A DNA stretch of 64,000 nt. Source: Klebsiella planticola ATCC 33531 (lineage in GTDB: Bacteria > Pseudomonadota > Gammaproteobacteria > Enterobacterales > Enterobacteriaceae). The notes beneath the pieces are model-generated. The model had not been told where the DNA came from. It was given only the letters and a program-made list of their open reading frames with translations, and did not search any database. Every line of letters starts with the position of its first letter. The stretch's first letter is position 1. The translations under genes and the position numbers were made by a program. The stretch lies in assembly GCF_000735435.1 (NCBI RefSeq), contig NZ_JMPP01000018.1, forward strand, positions 62,001 through 126,000. The letters are read 5' to 3'. This document shows, one piece after another, positions 1 through 10,998 of this stretch.

Positions 1-537
1 TTACTCGGGATGGTTCCGGCGGTGGTGCTGGGCCTGTTGTTCCACGATACCATCAAATCGTTGTTCAACCCGGTCAACGTCATGTATGCGCTGATCGTGG
101 GTGGCTTGCTGCTGATCGCGGCGGAAGTGCTGAAGCCAAAACAGCCGCGTGCCGTCGGCATTGATGATATGACCTATCGTCAGGCATTTATCATCGGCTG
201 CTTCCAGTGCCTGGCGCTGTGGCCCGGCTTCTCTCGCTCCGGTGCGACTATTTCCGGTGGGATGCTGATGGGCGTAAGCCGCTATGCGGCGTCAGAGTTC
301 TCCTTCCTGCTGGCGGTGCCGATGATGATGGGGGCGACCGTGCTGGATGTGTATAAGAGCATCGGTTTCCTTAACGCCAGCGATATTCCGATGTTTGCCG
401 TCGGCTTTATTATGGCGTTCATCGTGGCGCTGATCGCGATTAAAACCTTCCTGCAGCTGATTAAACGTATCTCGTTTATCCCGTTTGCCATCTACCGTTT
501 TGTCGTCGCGGCAGTGGTTTACGTTATCTTCTTCTGA
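1..537 (+). CDS. uppP: Undecaprenyl-diphosphatase UppP (BacA), C-terminal part
   Basis: Integral inner-membrane phosphatase that converts undecaprenyl diphosphate to the monophosphate lipid carrier used for peptidoglycan and O-antigen; extra copies confer bacitracin resistance. The window cuts off the 5' end: about 178 residues are present against about 273 in E. coli. Visible are the phosphatase motif [10 protein letters not shown] near residue 78 of the fragment and several hydrophobic segments, the last running to the C-terminus VVYVIFF. The frame is open from base 1, so the start lies outside. It converges on cca with a 27-base gap. Confidence 0.95.
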   Translation, partial: LLGMVPAVVLGLLFHDTIKSLFNPVNVMYALIVGGLLLIAAEVLKPKQPRAVGIDDMTYRQAFIIGCFQCLALWPGFSRSGATISGGMLMGVSRYAASEFSFLLAVPMMMGATVLDVYKSIGFLNASDIPMFAVGFIMAFIVALIAIKTFLQLIKRISFIPFAIYRFVVAAVVYVIFF

Positions 538-560
538 GTTTGAAGCGCCGGTAAAACCGG

Positions 561-584
561 GCCCTCAGTCGCAAGGCTGAGGGC
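561..584. terminator. Hairpin between convergent uppP and cca
   Basis: An 8-bp perfect stem (561-568 with 577-584) around an 8-base loop. It begins just after the uppP stop and overlaps the last codons of cca. No clear T-run follows on either strand, so efficient intrinsic termination is uncertain. Position suggests a shared end for the two convergent transcripts. Confidence 0.4.
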
Positions 585-1806
585 AGCGCTCTTCCTTCCA
601 CTTCGCGACGGCCAGAATGCGGCGCCGCGTCAGCTCCTCACGAATCTCCGGCCCTTTAAAGCCCTGAGCAACCACCTCTTTCGTAGAGACCGATTGGGCT
701 ATCTCCCAGGCTTCAAGCAGCAGGCGTCCCTGCGGATAATCGCGGGCTTCGAATCCGGTACGTCCGCGCACATCCGCTTCACTGGTTAAGGCGATTTGCA
801 TGACCCGGTGCGGCTTACGCCAGGCGTCGATATTATCAAACAGTTTGACCAGCGTTTTGGGCTGCAGTATCGGCAGGGTATGAATCAGGTCGTGGAATTC
901 GGCGACCAGCTTCGCCAGATCGCGAATGTCGTTCGGCACGCGCAGGCGGGCGCAGAGCTGCTCGACCAGCCTGACGCCTGCCGGACCGTGGCCGTGGTGG
1001 CGCGGCCAGAGCGCTTTTGGCGTCAGCCCTTTGCCGAGATCGTGGCATAGCGTTGCAAAGCGAACGTCAATTTCCGGCGACAGCATTGCCGCCATCGTCA
1101 GGGTCATCAGCGTATGTACACCGGTGTCGATTTCCGGGTGCCATTTAGCCGGTGCCGGAACGCCGTACAGCGCGTCAATTTCCGGGAACAGCACGCCGAG
1201 CGCGTGGCAGTCGCGCAAGGTCTGGAAAAAGACCTGAGGATTACGGGTGCCAAGGGCGTTTTCCGTCTCCTTCCAGACGCGTTCCGGCGTCAGATGCGCC
1301 AGTTCGCCGGCGTCGGCCATGGCACGCATCAGCGCCATGGTTTCGTCGGCAATACGAAAGCCCAGGTGGGCATAGCGGGCGGCGAAGCGCGCCACGCGCA
1401 GAACGCGCAGCGGGTCTTCGCTGAAGGCGGGTGAGACGTGGCGCAGCAGGCGCAGACGCAAATCGGCCTGGCCGCCGTAGGGATCGATAATCAGGCCATC
1501 GGTATCTTGAGCCAGCGCATTGACCGTCAGATCGCGGCGCAGCAGATCCTGTTCCAGCGTGACGTCCGGGGCGGCATAGCAGGTAAAACCGGTGTAGCCG
1601 GAACCCGATTTACGCTCAGTACGTGCCAGAGCATACTCTTCCCGGCTTTTCGGGTGCAGAAATACGGGGAAATCGCGGCCTACCTGCTGGTAGCCCGCAT
1701 CAAGCAACTGCTCAGGCGTGGCACCCACCACGACCCAATCTCTGTCTTTGACCGGTAGCCCTAATAACGCATCCCGAACTGCACCACCGACCAGATAAAT
1801 CTTCAC
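565..1806 (-). CDS. cca: Multifunctional CCA tRNA nucleotidyltransferase
   Basis: Adds or repairs the 3' CCA end of tRNAs without a template. The N-terminal class II nucleotidyltransferase core carries GGAVRD at residues 7-12 and the metal-binding DxD in KDRDWVVVG. The C-terminal HD domain, with CHDLGKG, gives the phosphatase and 2',3'-cyclic phosphodiesterase activities known for the gammaproteobacterial enzyme. I chose the GTG start at 1806 over the upstream ATG at 1836: it begins directly at [11 protein letters not shown] as in E. coli, gives 413 residues (E. coli 412) and has a GGGAGAG ribosome site upstream. It lies downstream of ygiM in the same direction, 61 bases away. Confidence 0.95.
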   Translation of the reverse strand: MKIYLVGGAVRDALLGLPVKDRDWVVVGATPEQLLDAGYQQVGRDFPVFLHPKSREEYALARTERKSGSGYTGFTCYAAPDVTLEQDLLRRDLTVNALAQDTDGLIIDPYGGQADLRLRLLRHVSPAFSEDPLRVLRVARFAARYAHLGFRIADETMALMRAMADAGELAHLTPERVWKETENALGTRNPQVFFQTLRDCHALGVLFPEIDALYGVPAPAKWHPEIDTGVHTLMTLTMAAMLSPEIDVRFATLCHDLGKGLTPKALWPRHHGHGPAGVRLVEQLCARLRVPNDIRDLAKLVAEFHDLIHTLPILQPKTLVKLFDNIDAWRKPHRVMQIALTSEADVRGRTGFEARDYPQGRLLLEAWEIAQSVSTKEVVAQGFKGPEIREELTRRRILAVAKWKEERCPQPCD

Positions 1807-1867
1807 GCCTGACTCTCCCGTATCCACTTTGCTCAAGATGATACGTAAGTCTGGCAGAGAAGACGAA

Positions 1868-2488
1868 TTAGTTCATCCACCGGTCTTTACGTTTACGGCT
1901 CGGGACCAGATGCGGCAGCACCAGACCGAGCAGCAGTCCGACGCCAAGCACGCCGCCGCCGTACATAAACCACTGCATGATAATGGTGCGCTGCTTATCA
2001 TCCAGCTGCAGATTCGCGGCATTCACCTTCTTCTGGGCGACAACCAGCTCGTTTTTCAGCTTTTGGTTTTCGTCTTTCAGCGCGTTGATAACGGTATCGC
2101 TGCCGGCGACCTTTTTCTGCATGTCGGCGGTGCGCTGATTCCAGGTGGTGTCGATGTTATTCAGCTTGTCGGTCAGGGTTTTCACCTGATTTTCCAGATC
2201 CGGCACGCGGGTGCGCAGGCTGGGCTCGGTGCTCAGCTCTTTCTGCGGAATCCAGGCGGTACGGCCGTTGCCGTCGCGGATCTGGGCATAACCGGTGCTG
2301 TCATTGGTCTGCAGCAGAGAAACTTCTTCCCCGGCGTTAATGGTGCCCTGAAGACGATAATTATCGCCCGGCCCCGTGCGAACCCAGGTGTTCAGTTCAT
2401 CAGAAACATAGCGTTTTTCTTCTGCATGAACCGCCGTGGCGGCGCTGAGCGCCAGCAAAGTAAAAGTGATAAGGCGTAATTTTGGCAT
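1868..2488 (-). CDS. ygiM: SH3-domain periplasmic/membrane protein YgiM
   Basis: Conserved protein of unknown molecular function (TIGR04211 type), 206 residues as in E. coli. It has a cleavable-looking signal peptide (residues 1-22, ending VHA), a bacterial SH3 domain at about 25-90, a heptad-rich coiled coil at about 95-165, one transmembrane segment at about 170-190 and a short basic tail [11 protein letters not shown]. This predicts a C-terminal membrane anchor with the SH3 and coiled-coil parts in the periplasm. It is divergent from ygiF across a 214-base gap and may be co-transcribed with cca. Confidence 0.9.
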   Translation of the reverse strand: MPKLRLITFTLLALSAATAVHAEEKRYVSDELNTWVRTGPGDNYRLQGTINAGEEVSLLQTNDSTGYAQIRDGNGRTAWIPQKELSTEPSLRTRVPDLENQVKTLTDKLNNIDTTWNQRTADMQKKVAGSDTVINALKDENQKLKNELVVAQKKVNAANLQLDDKQRTIIMQWFMYGGGVLGVGLLLGLVLPHLVPSRKRKDRWMN

Positions 2489-2702
2489 CAGGTCATCGTT
2501 TGATCATAAAAAGTTGAACGATAGTAGTGGCATCGCCATAGCGACGCAAAGTTTTCTGCCACAATCGGAAACATCCGGGAGGTGGCCCGGCAAAATGCGC
2601 ATTGCATGGAGAATCGCCGCAAAATACTATCTACTGACAAAAAATATCGGCGATAGTTCGCCGTATTTTCCCGGCAGCGCAAAGAAGCGGAAGAATTCAG
2701 TC

Positions 2703-4001
2703 ATGGCTCAAGAAATCGAATTAAAATTTATCGTCTCCGACAGCGGCGTGGAAACATTGCGCCAGCACCTTAACGCGCTTAATGCCCAGCACACGCCTGC
2801 GGGTCAATTGCTCAATATTTACTATGAAACGGCGGATAACTGGCTGCGCCGTCACGATATGGGGCTGCGCATCCGTGGCGATCGCGGTCGGTATGAAATG
2901 ACCCTGAAAATCGCCGGGCGCGTGGTGGGCGGATTGCATCAGCGTCCGGAATTCAACATCCCGCTGGAAAGCCCGGAACTGGCGCTGGAACGCCTTCCTG
3001 CCGAGGTCTGGCCGCAGGGCGAACTGCCCACGGAGCTGGCGCAAAACGTACAGCCGTTGTTCAGTACCGATTTTGAACGTGAAAAATGGGTGCTCAGCGA
3101 AGGAGAGAGCCAGATTGAAATCGCGCTCGATCGCGGGGAGGTGAAAACCCCTGAGCATCAGGAGGCGATTTGCGAGCTGGAGCTGGAACTGCTCTCTGGC
3201 AAGACGGAGGATGTGCTGGCGCTCGCCCGTCGTCTGCTGGAAACCGGCGTGCTGCGCCAGGGAAGTCTCAGCAAAGCGGCGCGCGGATACCATCTTGCCC
3301 AGGGTAATGAAGCGCGCCCGGTGCAGCCATTCGGCGTTCTGCAGGTGGCGCCAAAAGCCAACGTAGAACAGGGGCTGGAGGCGTCGCTGGAAAACGCGCT
3401 GGCGCACTGGCTCTATCATGATGAGGTCTGGAGCCGCGGTAATCCGATGGCAAAAGGAGAAATCCTCCGCGCCATCGCCCGGGTACGTCATGCGCTGGTG
3501 CTGTTTGGCGGCATCGTGCCGCGTAAGGCCACCGCGCAACTGCGCGAACAGCTCGCTGAAGCGGAAGCTGTCCTGACGGAGGCCGGCAAGGATCCGTCGG
3601 CGCTGTTCAGCATTGCCGCAGTCAGCGCGAAGCTCGCCTTGACCGAATGGCTGGTGAGCCGCAGCTGGCGCGCCTTTTTAAATGAGAACGCGCAGAAGAA
3701 GATCGCCGGCTCTTTTAAACGTTTCGCCGATATCCAGCTTTCGCGGGCGGCGGCGGAGTTAAAAAATGCGTTTCAGCAGACGCTGGGGGACGATTACGAC
3801 GGCCAGCTGCCGCGTCTGGCCCGCGACATTGACTGTATTCAGCTGCTTGCCGGCGCCTATGCCGATGCTGCTGCCTCCTGGCTGGAGAACTGGCTGGAGG
3901 TCCGTCGTGCGATTGAGCACAAAGATCGTAGCGTCATTGAATATTTCCGCCGCCAGGCGCTGGCCGCGGAGCCATTCTGGCTGCATAGTGGAAAACGATA
4001 A
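2703..4001 (+). CDS. ygiF: Inorganic triphosphatase YgiF (CYTH-CHAD)
   Basis: The E. coli enzyme hydrolyses inorganic tripolyphosphate. The protein starts with the CYTH signature EIELKF at residues 4-9, the acidic/basic tunnel domain of triphosphate tunnel enzymes, followed by an alpha-helical CHAD domain from about residue 215 to the end. I chose the ATG at 2703; the frame extends further upstream but without homology, and MAQEIELKF matches the family start. Length is 432 residues, close to the E. coli protein. It is followed after 24 bases by glnE and is probably co-transcribed with it. Confidence 0.93.
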   Translation: MAQEIELKFIVSDSGVETLRQHLNALNAQHTPAGQLLNIYYETADNWLRRHDMGLRIRGDRGRYEMTLKIAGRVVGGLHQRPEFNIPLESPELALERLPAEVWPQGELPTELAQNVQPLFSTDFEREKWVLSEGESQIEIALDRGEVKTPEHQEAICELELELLSGKTEDVLALARRLLETGVLRQGSLSKAARGYHLAQGNEARPVQPFGVLQVAPKANVEQGLEASLENALAHWLYHDEVWSRGNPMAKGEILRAIARVRHALVLFGGIVPRKATAQLREQLAEAEAVLTEAGKDPSALFSIAAVSAKLALTEWLVSRSWRAFLNENAQKKIAGSFKRFADIQLSRAAAELKNAFQQTLGDDYDGQLPRLARDIDCIQLLAGAYADAAASWLENWLEVRRAIEHKDRSVIEYFRRQALAAEPFWLHSGKR

Positions 4002-4025
4002 TTTCAGGCCAGGGAGACCCCTATA

Positions 4026-6860
4026 ATGCCGCTTTCTTCACAGTTACAGCAGCACTGGCAGACGGTTGTAGACCGACTGCCGGCGGATTTTCCATTATCC
4101 ACACTAAGTCCGCAGGCGCAGTCGGTGATGGCGTTCAGCGATTTCGTCCAGCAGAGTCTGGTGGCGCAGCCGCAGTGGCTGGCCGAGCTTGAAAACTCGC
4201 CCCCCGAGGCGCAGGAGTGGCGTCACTATGCCGACTGGCTACAGGCCGCCCTGGCCGGGGTCAACGACGAAGCGGCGCTAATGCGTGAGCTGCGCCTGTT
4301 TCGCCGCCGGATCATGGTGCGCATCGCCTGGGCACAGGCGCTGTCGCTGGTCAGTGAAGAGAGCAGTTTGCAGCAGCTAAGCGCGCTGGCGGAGACGCTG
4401 ATTGTCGCCGCCCGCGACTGGCTATACACCGCCTGCTGTAACGAGTGGGGAACCCCTTCCAGTGCCGAAGGTAAAGCGCAGCCGCTGCTGATCCTCGGGA
4501 TGGGGAAACTGGGCGGAGGCGAACTCAATTTCTCGTCGGACATCGATCTGATTTTTGCCTGGCCAGAACATGGCTCAACCCGCGGCGGGCGCCGCGAGCT
4601 GGATAACGGACAGTTCTTTACCCGCCTCGGCCAGCGGCTGATTAAAGTTCTCGATCAGCCGACGCAGGATGGCTTTGTTTATCGCGTTGATATGCGCCTG
4701 CGCCCCTTCGGCGACAGCGGGCCGCTGGTGCTGAGCTTTGCCGCGCTGGAAGATTACTATCAGGAACAAGGGCGCGACTGGGAGCGCTACGCGATGGTCA
4801 AAGCGCGGATCATGGGCGATAACGAAGGCACCTACGCCAACGAACTGCGCGCCATGCTGCGGCCGTTCGTCTTCCGTCGCTACATCGACTTCAGCGTGAT
4901 CCAGTCGCTGCGTAACATGAAGGGGATGATTGCCCGTGAAGTTCGTCGTCGCGGGCTGAAGGACAATATCAAGCTCGGTGCGGGCGGGATCCGCGAAATC
5001 GAATTTATCGTACAGGTCTTCCAGCTGATCCGCGGCGGACGCGAACCGGCGCTCCAGCTGCGGGCGCTGCTTCCGACGCTGGCGGCGATCGATGAGCTGC
5101 ACCTGCTGCCGGAAGGCGATGCCGCCCGGTTGCGTGATGCCTACCTGTTCTTACGTCGCCTGGAAAACCTGCTGCAAAGCATCAATGACGAGCAGACGCA
5201 AACTCTGCCACAGGATGCGCTTAATCGCGCTCGCCTGGCGTGGGGGATGCATGTTGATGACTGGGAAACGCTGACCGCGCAGCTGGAAGAGAAAATGGCC
5301 AGCGTACGGCGGGTGTTCAACGAGCTGATTGGCGATGATGAAACGCAATCACCGGATGAGCAGCTGGAGGAGTACTGGCGCGAGCTGTGGCAGGATGCGC
5401 TGGAAGAGGATGACGCCAGCCCGGCGCTGGCCCATCTTGCGGATGACGACCGTCGCAGCGTGCTGGCGCTGATTGCCGATTTCCGTAAAGAGCTGGATAA
5501 ACGCACTATCGGCCCGCGCGGGCGCCAGGTGCTGGATCAACTGATGCCGCATCTGCTCAGCGAGGTGTGCTCGCGGGCCGATGCGCCGGTGCCGTTGGCG
5601 CGGATTACGCCGCTGTTGACCGGTATCGTCACCCGAACCACCTATCTGGAATTGCTCAGCGAGTTTCCCGGCGCGTTGAAACATCTGATTAGCCTCTGCG
5701 CCGCCTCGCCGATGGTTGCCAGTCAGCTGGCGCGCCATCCGCTGCTGCTGGATGAACTGCTGGATCCCAATACCCTCTATCAACCGACGGCGACCGATGC
5801 CTATCGCGATGAGCTGCGCCAGTATCTGCTGCGCGTGCCGGAAGAGGACGAAGAGCAGCAGCTGGAGGCGCTGCGCCAGTTTAAGCAGGCACAGCTGCTG
5901 CATATTGCCGCTGCCGATATCGCCGGTACGCTGCCGGTGATGAAAGTGAGCGATCACTTAACCTGGTTGGCCGAAGCGATGATTGATGCGGTGGTCCAGC
6001 AGGCGTGGATGCAGATGGTGGCGCGTTATGGCCAGCCGACGCACCTGCATGACCGTCAGGGGCGTGGTTTTGCGGTCGTCGGCTACGGTAAACTGGGGGG
6101 CTGGGAGCTGGGCTACAGTTCTGACCTTGACCTGGTGTTCCTGCATGACTGTCCGATGGAGGTGATGACCGACGGGGAGCGCGAAATCGACGGGCGCCAG
6201 TTCTATCTGCGCCTGGCTCAGCGCATTATGCACCTCTTCAGCACCCGCACGTCCTCGGGGATTCTGTACGAAGTGGATGCTCGCTTACGTCCCTCCGGCG
6301 CCGCGGGTATGCTGGTCACCACGACCGATGCGTTTGCCGATTATCAGAAAAATGAAGCCTGGACCTGGGAACATCAGGCCCTGGTGCGCGCCCGCGTGGT
6401 CTATGGCGATCCTGAGCTGCAGGTGCGTTTTGATACTATCCGGCGCGATATTCTCAGCACCCCGCGTGAAGGGGAGACGCTGCAGACCGAAGTACGGGAA
6501 ATGCGGGAGAAGATGCGCGCGCATCTCGGCAATAAGCACCGGGATCGCTTTGATATTAAAGCCGATGCCGGGGGCATTACCGACATTGAATTTATTACCC
6601 AGTATCTGGTCCTACGCTATGCGCACGATAAACCGAAGCTGACGCGCTGGTCTGATAACGTGCGCATTCTGGAACTGCTGGCGCAAAACGACATTATGGA
6701 TGATGAAGAAGCGCGGGCGTTGACCCATGCGTACACCACGCTGCGCGATGCGCTGCATCATCTGGCCTTGCAGGAACAGCCGGGGAACGTCGCCCCGGAC
6801 GCCTTTACCCATGAACGTCAGCAGGTGAGCGCCAGCTGGCAGAAGTGGTTGATGGCTTAA
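4026..6860 (+). CDS. glnE: Bifunctional glutamine synthetase adenylyltransferase / adenylyl-removing enzyme
   Basis: Controls glutamine synthetase by attaching and removing AMP in response to PII. It has two nucleotidyltransferase domains in tandem. The N-terminal deadenylylase carries [18 protein letters not shown] near residue 157 and the C-terminal adenylylase carries [18 protein letters not shown] near residue 686, each with its metal-binding aspartate pair. Length is 944 residues (E. coli 946). It sits between ygiF and hldE as in E. coli. Confidence 0.97.
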   Translation: MPLSSQLQQHWQTVVDRLPADFPLSTLSPQAQSVMAFSDFVQQSLVAQPQWLAELENSPPEAQEWRHYADWLQAALAGVNDEAALMRELRLFRRRIMVRIAWAQALSLVSEESSLQQLSALAETLIVAARDWLYTACCNEWGTPSSAEGKAQPLLILGMGKLGGGELNFSSDIDLIFAWPEHGSTRGGRRELDNGQFFTRLGQRLIKVLDQPTQDGFVYRVDMRLRPFGDSGPLVLSFAALEDYYQEQGRDWERYAMVKARIMGDNEGTYANELRAMLRPFVFRRYIDFSVIQSLRNMKGMIAREVRRRGLKDNIKLGAGGIREIEFIVQVFQLIRGGREPALQLRALLPTLAAIDELHLLPEGDAARLRDAYLFLRRLENLLQSINDEQTQTLPQDALNRARLAWGMHVDDWETLTAQLEEKMASVRRVFNELIGDDETQSPDEQLEEYWRELWQDALEEDDASPALAHLADDDRRSVLALIADFRKELDKRTIGPRGRQVLDQLMPHLLSEVCSRADAPVPLARITPLLTGIVTRTTYLELLSEFPGALKHLISLCAASPMVASQLARHPLLLDELLDPNTLYQPTATDAYRDELRQYLLRVPEEDEEQQLEALRQFKQAQLLHIAAADIAGTLPVMKVSDHLTWLAEAMIDAVVQQAWMQMVARYGQPTHLHDRQGRGFAVVGYGKLGGWELGYSSDLDLVFLHDCPMEVMTDGEREIDGRQFYLRLAQRIMHLFSTRTSSGILYEVDARLRPSGAAGMLVTTTDAFADYQKNEAWTWEHQALVRARVVYGDPELQVRFDTIRRDILSTPREGETLQTEVREMREKMRAHLGNKHRDRFDIKADAGGITDIEFITQYLVLRYAHDKPKLTRWSDNVRILELLAQNDIMDDEEARALTHAYTTLRDALHHLALQEQPGNVAPDAFTHERQQVSASWQKWLMA

Positions 6861-6918
6861 CTAAAAAACCGGGTGTGCTATTATCGCGCGCAAAGTTTGT
6901 ATCTCGCAGGAGAGAGTC

Positions 6919-8352
6919 ATGAAAGTAACGCTGCCGGAGTTTGAACGTGCAGGAGTGTTGGTGGTTGGCGATGTCATGCTGGACCGCTACTGGTATGGTC
7001 CCACCAGCCGTATTTCCCCCGAAGCCCCGGTACCGGTGGTCAAGGTGGAAAATATCGAAGAGCGTCCCGGCGGTGCGGCAAACGTGGCGATGAACATCGC
7101 CTCTCTCGGTGCGACTTCCCGTCTGGTCGGCCTGACCGGGATTGATGACGCCGCGCGTGCGCTCAGTAAGGCGCTGGCGGATGTCAACGTGAAGTGCGAT
7201 TTCGTCTCCGTGCCGACTCACCCGACCATCACCAAGCTGCGCGTGCTGTCGCGCAACCAGCAGCTGATTCGCCTGGATTTCGAAGAGGGATTCTCCGGCG
7301 TCGATCCGCAGCCGATGCATGACCGTATTCAGCAGGCGCTGGGTACCATTGGGGCGCTGGTGTTGTCCGATTATGCAAAAGGCGCGCTGGCTAGCGTGCA
7401 GACCATGATTAAGCTGGCGCGCGATGCTGGCGTACCGGTGCTGATTGATCCGAAAGGCACCGATTTTGAACGCTATCGCGGCGCCACGCTGCTGACGCCG
7501 AACCTCTCCGAATTCGAAGCCGTAGCAGGCAAGTGCAAAGACGAAGCCGACATTGTCGAACGCGGCCTGAAAATTATTGCGGATTTCGAACTCTCCGCAC
7601 TGCTGGTGACCCGCTCCGAGCAGGGGATGACGTTGTTGCAGCCGGGCCGTCCGCCGCTGCATATGCCGACTCAGGCGCAAGAAGTGTATGACGTCACCGG
7701 TGCCGGCGATACGGTGATTGGCGTGCTGGCGGCGACGCTCGCCTCCGGCAATACTCTGGAAGAGGCGTGCTACTTTGCCAACGCGGCGGCTGGCGTGGTG
7801 GTCGGCAAGCTGGGGACATCCACCGTGTCACCTATCGAGCTGGAAAACGCCGTGCGCGGGCGCGCGGAGACCGGGTTCGGCGTGATGAACGAAGACGAGC
7901 TGAAACAGGCCGTTGCGGCGGCGCGTAAGCGCGGCGAGAAAGTGGTGATGACCAACGGCGTGTTTGACATTCTGCATGCGGGCCACGTTTCTTATCTGGC
8001 TAATGCGCGTAAGCTCGGCGATCGGCTGATCGTTGCGGTCAACAGCGATGCGTCGACCAAACGTCTGAAAGGCGAGTCTCGTCCGGTTAACCCGCTGGAG
8101 CAGCGCATGATTGTGCTCGGCGCGCTGGAAGCCGTCGACTGGGTCGTCTCATTTGAAGAGGATACGCCGCAGCGCCTCATCGCTGGCATTCTGCCGGACC
8201 TGTTGGTCAAAGGCGGCGACTATAAGCCGGAAGATATCGCGGGTAGCGAGGAAGTCTGGGCGAACGGCGGCGACGTTCTGGTGCTGAACTTTGAAGATGG
8301 TTGCTCTACGACCAACATCATTAAGAAGATCCAGAAAGACAGCGGGAAGTAA
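6919..8352 (+). CDS. hldE: Bifunctional heptose kinase/adenylyltransferase HldE
   Basis: Catalyses two steps of ADP-heptose synthesis for the lipopolysaccharide inner core. The N-terminal ribokinase-family domain (about 1-318) has the glycine-rich entry motif near residue 52 and the catalytic GAGDTVIG near 262. The C-terminal cytidylyltransferase-like domain (about 344-477) has the nucleotide-binding [12 protein letters not shown]. At 477 residues it matches the family. ATG at 6919 follows a GGAGAG site. It is 58 bases downstream of glnE and ends in a strong terminator. Confidence 0.97.
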   Translation: MKVTLPEFERAGVLVVGDVMLDRYWYGPTSRISPEAPVPVVKVENIEERPGGAANVAMNIASLGATSRLVGLTGIDDAARALSKALADVNVKCDFVSVPTHPTITKLRVLSRNQQLIRLDFEEGFSGVDPQPMHDRIQQALGTIGALVLSDYAKGALASVQTMIKLARDAGVPVLIDPKGTDFERYRGATLLTPNLSEFEAVAGKCKDEADIVERGLKIIADFELSALLVTRSEQGMTLLQPGRPPLHMPTQAQEVYDVTGAGDTVIGVLAATLASGNTLEEACYFANAAAGVVVGKLGTSTVSPIELENAVRGRAETGFGVMNEDELKQAVAAARKRGEKVVMTNGVFDILHAGHVSYLANARKLGDRLIVAVNSDASTKRLKGESRPVNPLEQRMIVLGALEAVDWVVSFEEDTPQRLIAGILPDLLVKGGDYKPEDIAGSEEVWANGGDVLVLNFEDGCSTTNIIKKIQKDSGK

Positions 8353-8435
8353 TTTGTGACGCCGGGCGGGCGTTCTGGGAGATCGGGGCTGCGTATCGTG
8401 CGGCTGAAGAACCCCGGATAACGCCCGACAAAGAA

Positions 8436-8468
8436 AGCCGACGATCGTAAGATCGCCGGCTTTTTTTT
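8436..8468 (+). terminator. Rho-independent terminator after hldE
   Basis: A GCCG-A-CGATC / GATCG-C-CGGC stem with a GTAA loop, followed by eight T residues. This is a classic intrinsic terminator that closes the ygiF-glnE-hldE transcription unit. Confidence 0.9.
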
Positions 8469-8615
8469 ATTTATTGATGACAGAGATGATTCAGCGCAAT
8501 AAACAGGCGACCTGAGCGCATTTTTCGTACAGAAAGCGTTAGCGTAAGTATAAATACTGAAGTCAGTAGAAAGCATATGACCAATCAGAACACACACGGC
8601 TGAAGGAGTATGCGG

Positions 8616-8825
8616 ATGAATCATCACGAACTGTATTCAATGAAGAACTTTGATTTTCTGGCCCTGAGTTTCGCCAGAATGTATGCGCAAGGTCATACCG
8701 TTGATCTGCAGGCCATTGTCGGCAATATGGATGAAGCTCAGCGTGAATGGTTTTGCCAGCGGTATGAGCTCTACTGCCGTCAGGTCAGTGAAGAGGCGGC
8801 GTCGGAGCCAGAGCTGGAACACTGA
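8616..8825 (+). CDS. glgS: Surface composition regulator GlgS/ScoR
   Basis: Small cytoplasmic protein first linked to glycogen accumulation and later shown in E. coli to affect motility, fimbriae and exopolysaccharide. The core [16 protein letters not shown] and the later [15 protein letters not shown], plus the C-terminal ELEH, match E. coli GlgS. Two in-frame ATGs exist at 8610 and 8616. The AAGGAG site at 8603-8608 is one base from the first and seven from the second, so the second is chosen (69 residues; E. coli 66). Own promoter assumed in the 260-base gap after the hldE terminator. Confidence 0.9.
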   Translation: MNHHELYSMKNFDFLALSFARMYAQGHTVDLQAIVGNMDEAQREWFCQRYELYCRQVSEEAASEPELEH

Positions 8826-8829
8826 TACA

Positions 8830-8858
8830 ACAACGGGCCTGACGGCCCGTTGTTTTTT
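8830..8858 (+). terminator. Rho-independent terminator after glgS
   Basis: A perfect 10-bp stem (8830-8839 with 8844-8853) with a 4-base loop and a T-run. It ends at the stop codon of convergent ubiK. Because the flanks are A-rich on one side and T-rich on the other, it may also serve ubiK. Confidence 0.88.
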
Positions 8859-9126
8859 ACTGCTTTTCTTCGACGGTCGGGGCGGCCGCGCGGCTTTCCA
8901 GATCGCTGATTCGCTGCTCCAGCAGCGCCAGTTTTTCGCGGGTGCGCAGCAGCACCTGCGTCTGCACATCAAACTCTTCGCGACTGACCAAATCCAGGCG
9001 GGTCAGCTGCGACTGGAGTACCTGACGGATCTTTTTCTCGACATCTTCCCCAAGATCGCGAAGGCCTTTCGGCATCGATTCATGGACCTGGCGGGCGATT
9101 TGTTCAATTTTTTTCGGGTCAATCAT
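8857..9126 (-). CDS. ubiK: Ubiquinone biosynthesis accessory factor UbiK (YqiC)
   Basis: Soluble accessory factor that works with UbiJ in aerobic ubiquinone synthesis. The 89-residue protein opens with [19 protein letters not shown] and ends in a long heptad-patterned helix (about 40-80) that forms the trimeric coiled coil of the family (BMFP). E. coli YqiC is a little longer (96). It is divergent from the ribB leader. Confidence 0.92.
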   Translation of the reverse strand: MIDPKKIEQIARQVHESMPKGLRDLGEDVEKKIRQVLQSQLTRLDLVSREEFDVQTQVLLRTREKLALLEQRISDLESRAAAPTVEEKQ

Positions 9127-9211
9127 GGTGGTTTCCTGCTCTGGTCGATTTATCGCTCATTGTAGTGCGATCGACGCTACCTATAAACCAGAAATGTTTG
9201 AAGCTTATGCA

Positions 9212-9240
9212 TTGCCGATGATAATCAATAGCGTTATAGT
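9212..9240 (+). promoter_or_regulatory. Sigma-70 promoter of ribB
   Basis: TTGCCG at 9212-9217 and TATAGT at 9235-9240 are separated by exactly 17 bases, giving a predicted start near 9247. That is just at the 5' edge of the FMN riboswitch, which supports the call. Confidence 0.75.
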
Positions 9241-9248
9241 GATCTCGC

Positions 9249-9397
9249 TTATTCTCAGGGCGGGGCGAAATTCCCCACCGGCGGTAAATCAACCATAGCG
9301 TTGAAAGCCCGCGAGCGCTTTCTGTGAAAGCAGAAAGGTCAGCAGATCCGGTGTAATTCCGGGGCCGACGGTTAAAGTCCGGATGGGAGAGAGTAAC
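9249..9397 (+). ncRNA. FMN riboswitch (RFN element) in the ribB leader
   Basis: The conserved RFN blocks are all present: TTCTCAGGGCGGGG and CCACCGGCGGTAAAT at the 5' side, CAGCAGATCCGGTGTAATTC centrally, then GGGGCCGACGGTTAAAGTCC and GATGGGAGAGAGTAAC at the 3' side, with a variable stem (GCGAGCGC region) between. The family binds FMN and shuts down riboflavin genes. About 105 bases of expression platform follow before the ribB start. The E. coli equivalent leader is also known as the small RNA SroG. Confidence 0.96.
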
Positions 9398-9503
9398 GGC
9401 TCAGTCGGGTTTCGATCCGCTTGCGTTGACTTTTGCCGCTAAACCGGCGCTCCTAAGACTGCCCTGATTCTGGTAACCATAATTTTAATGAGGTTTATTT
9501 ACC

Positions 9504-10157
9504 ATGAATCAGACGCTCCTTTCCTCTTTTGGTACCGCTTTTGAACGTGTGGAACACGCTTTAAATGCACTGCGCGAAGGCCGCGGTGTGATGGTGCTTG
9601 ATGATGAAGACCGTGAAAACGAAGGCGACATGATTTTCGCCGCCGAAACCATGACCGTTGAGCAGATGGCGCTGACCATTCGCCACGGCAGCGGTATTGT
9701 CTGCCTGTGCCTGACCGATGAACGCCGTAAGCAGCTTGACCTGCCGATGATGGTGGAAAACAACACCAGCGCATACGGCACCGGCTTTACCGTGACCATC
9801 GAAGCTGCAGCAGGCGTCACCACCGGTGTTTCCGCCGCTGACCGCGTGACCACCGTGCGCGCGGCCATTGCCGACGGCGCTAAACCTTCTGATCTCAACC
9901 GTCCAGGCCATGTCTTCCCGCTGCGTGCGCAGCCGGGCGGCGTGCTGACCCGCGGTGGTCATACTGAAGCGACCATCGATCTGGTGACGCTGGCGGGCTT
10001 TAAGCCGGCTGGCGTGCTGTGTGAACTGACCAACGACGATGGTACGATGGCGCGCGCGCCGGAGTGCATTGCGTTCGCGCAGAAGCATAATATGGCCGTG
10101 GTGACCATTGAAGATCTGGTGGCCTATCGCCGCGAACATGAGCGCAAAGCCAGCTGA
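9504..10157 (+). CDS. ribB: 3,4-dihydroxy-2-butanone-4-phosphate synthase
   Basis: Converts ribulose 5-phosphate to the four-carbon precursor of riboflavin. Length is 217 residues as in E. coli. Visible active-site stretches include [13 protein letters not shown] near residue 34 and [16 protein letters not shown] near 133, then [10 protein letters not shown]. It is monofunctional: there is no fused GTP cyclohydrolase II domain. Expression is expected to be controlled by the riboswitch upstream; ATG follows an AATGAGG site. Confidence 0.97.
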   Translation: MNQTLLSSFGTAFERVEHALNALREGRGVMVLDDEDRENEGDMIFAAETMTVEQMALTIRHGSGIVCLCLTDERRKQLDLPMMVENNTSAYGTGFTVTIEAAAGVTTGVSAADRVTTVRAAIADGAKPSDLNRPGHVFPLRAQPGGVLTRGGHTEATIDLVTLAGFKPAGVLCELTNDDGTMARAPECIAFAQKHNMAVVTIEDLVAYRREHERKAS

Positions 10158-10177
10158 TTCTGGCCCCGCGTCATAGC

Positions 10178-10210
10178 AAAGCCCACCTCTGCGTGGGCTT
10201 TGTTGTTTTT
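10178..10210 (+). terminator. Terminator between convergent ribB and zupT
   Basis: AAAGCCCAC/GTGGGCTTT stem followed by TGTTGTTTTT. It ends five bases before the zupT stop codon, so it probably serves ribB and may slow transcripts from the other side. Confidence 0.8.
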
Positions 10211-10214
10211 GCCA

Positions 10215-10985
10215 TCAGCCAATGCCCATTGCCTGCAGCGCAACCAGACTTAATCCCATCACCGACATGCCGCACAGTACGCCATAGCTTGGGTTGCTCT
10301 GCGGATCGATCTCTTTTGCCAGCGGCATTAGCTCATCGACCGACAGCGCCACCATGATCCCGGCAACGGCTGCCATGATGGCGCCCATCATGACGGGTGA
10401 CACCAGGCTTCCGAGGATCAGCCAGGCCAGCAGGCCGCCGAGAATCTCCGCCATACCGGAAAGCCCGGCCCAGAGTACGGCCTTATACCGTGAACCGGTG
10501 GCGGCATAAACCGGGCCGGCCACCGCCAGCCCCTCGGGAATATTGTGTAAAGCGACCGCCAGCGCGACGCCCATGCCCAGCTCAAGGTTATTACTGGCCG
10601 TTACAAAGGTGGCGATCCCTTCCGGGAAGTTGTGCAGGCTGATGCCCAGAGTCAATAACATTGCGGTTCGGCGGAGGTTACGCGGACGCGGCATACCTGG
10701 CGACATGAGATCCTGTGGATGCGCGTGGGGCAGCATACGGTCGAGCGCAAAGTAGCCCAGCAGGCCGATGACAAACATACCGTAACCGAGCAGCGGCGAC
10801 ATGCCCTCCGCGTTCAGCGCAGCGGGCAGCATCTCCATCAGTGAGATAAGCAGCATGATGCCCGCGGCAAAGCCCAGGGAGAATCCCAGCAGCCGGTTGG
10901 ATGGCTTCTGGCCCAGCACGCCAAAAATAGCCCCGATGAATGTGGCGCTACCCGCCAGCAGCGTCAATATTAAGGGTGACGACAT
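10215..10985 (-). CDS. zupT: ZIP-family zinc/divalent metal transporter ZupT
   Basis: Inner-membrane importer with broad specificity (zinc, iron, manganese and cobalt in E. coli). The 256-residue protein is nearly all hydrophobic, with eight expected membrane segments. The two ZIP metal-site motifs are clear: [10 protein letters not shown] (about residue 119) and [11 protein letters not shown] (about 146). The usual long histidine loop is short. It is divergent from ygiD, with a perfect Fur-type palindrome just upstream of its start. Confidence 0.95.
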   Translation of the reverse strand: MSSPLILTLLAGSATFIGAIFGVLGQKPSNRLLGFSLGFAAGIMLLISLMEMLPAALNAEGMSPLLGYGMFVIGLLGYFALDRMLPHAHPQDLMSPGMPRPRNLRRTAMLLTLGISLHNFPEGIATFVTASNNLELGMGVALAVALHNIPEGLAVAGPVYAATGSRYKAVLWAGLSGMAEILGGLLAWLILGSLVSPVMMGAIMAAVAGIMVALSVDELMPLAKEIDPQSNPSYGVLCGMSVMGLSLVALQAMGIG

Positions 10986-10998
10986 TATTCATTTCCTT

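Noticed and set aside
2436-2702. Upstream extension of ygiF by 89 codons
   Set aside because: It overlaps ygiM on the other strand, and the CYTH domain starts right after the ATG at 2703.
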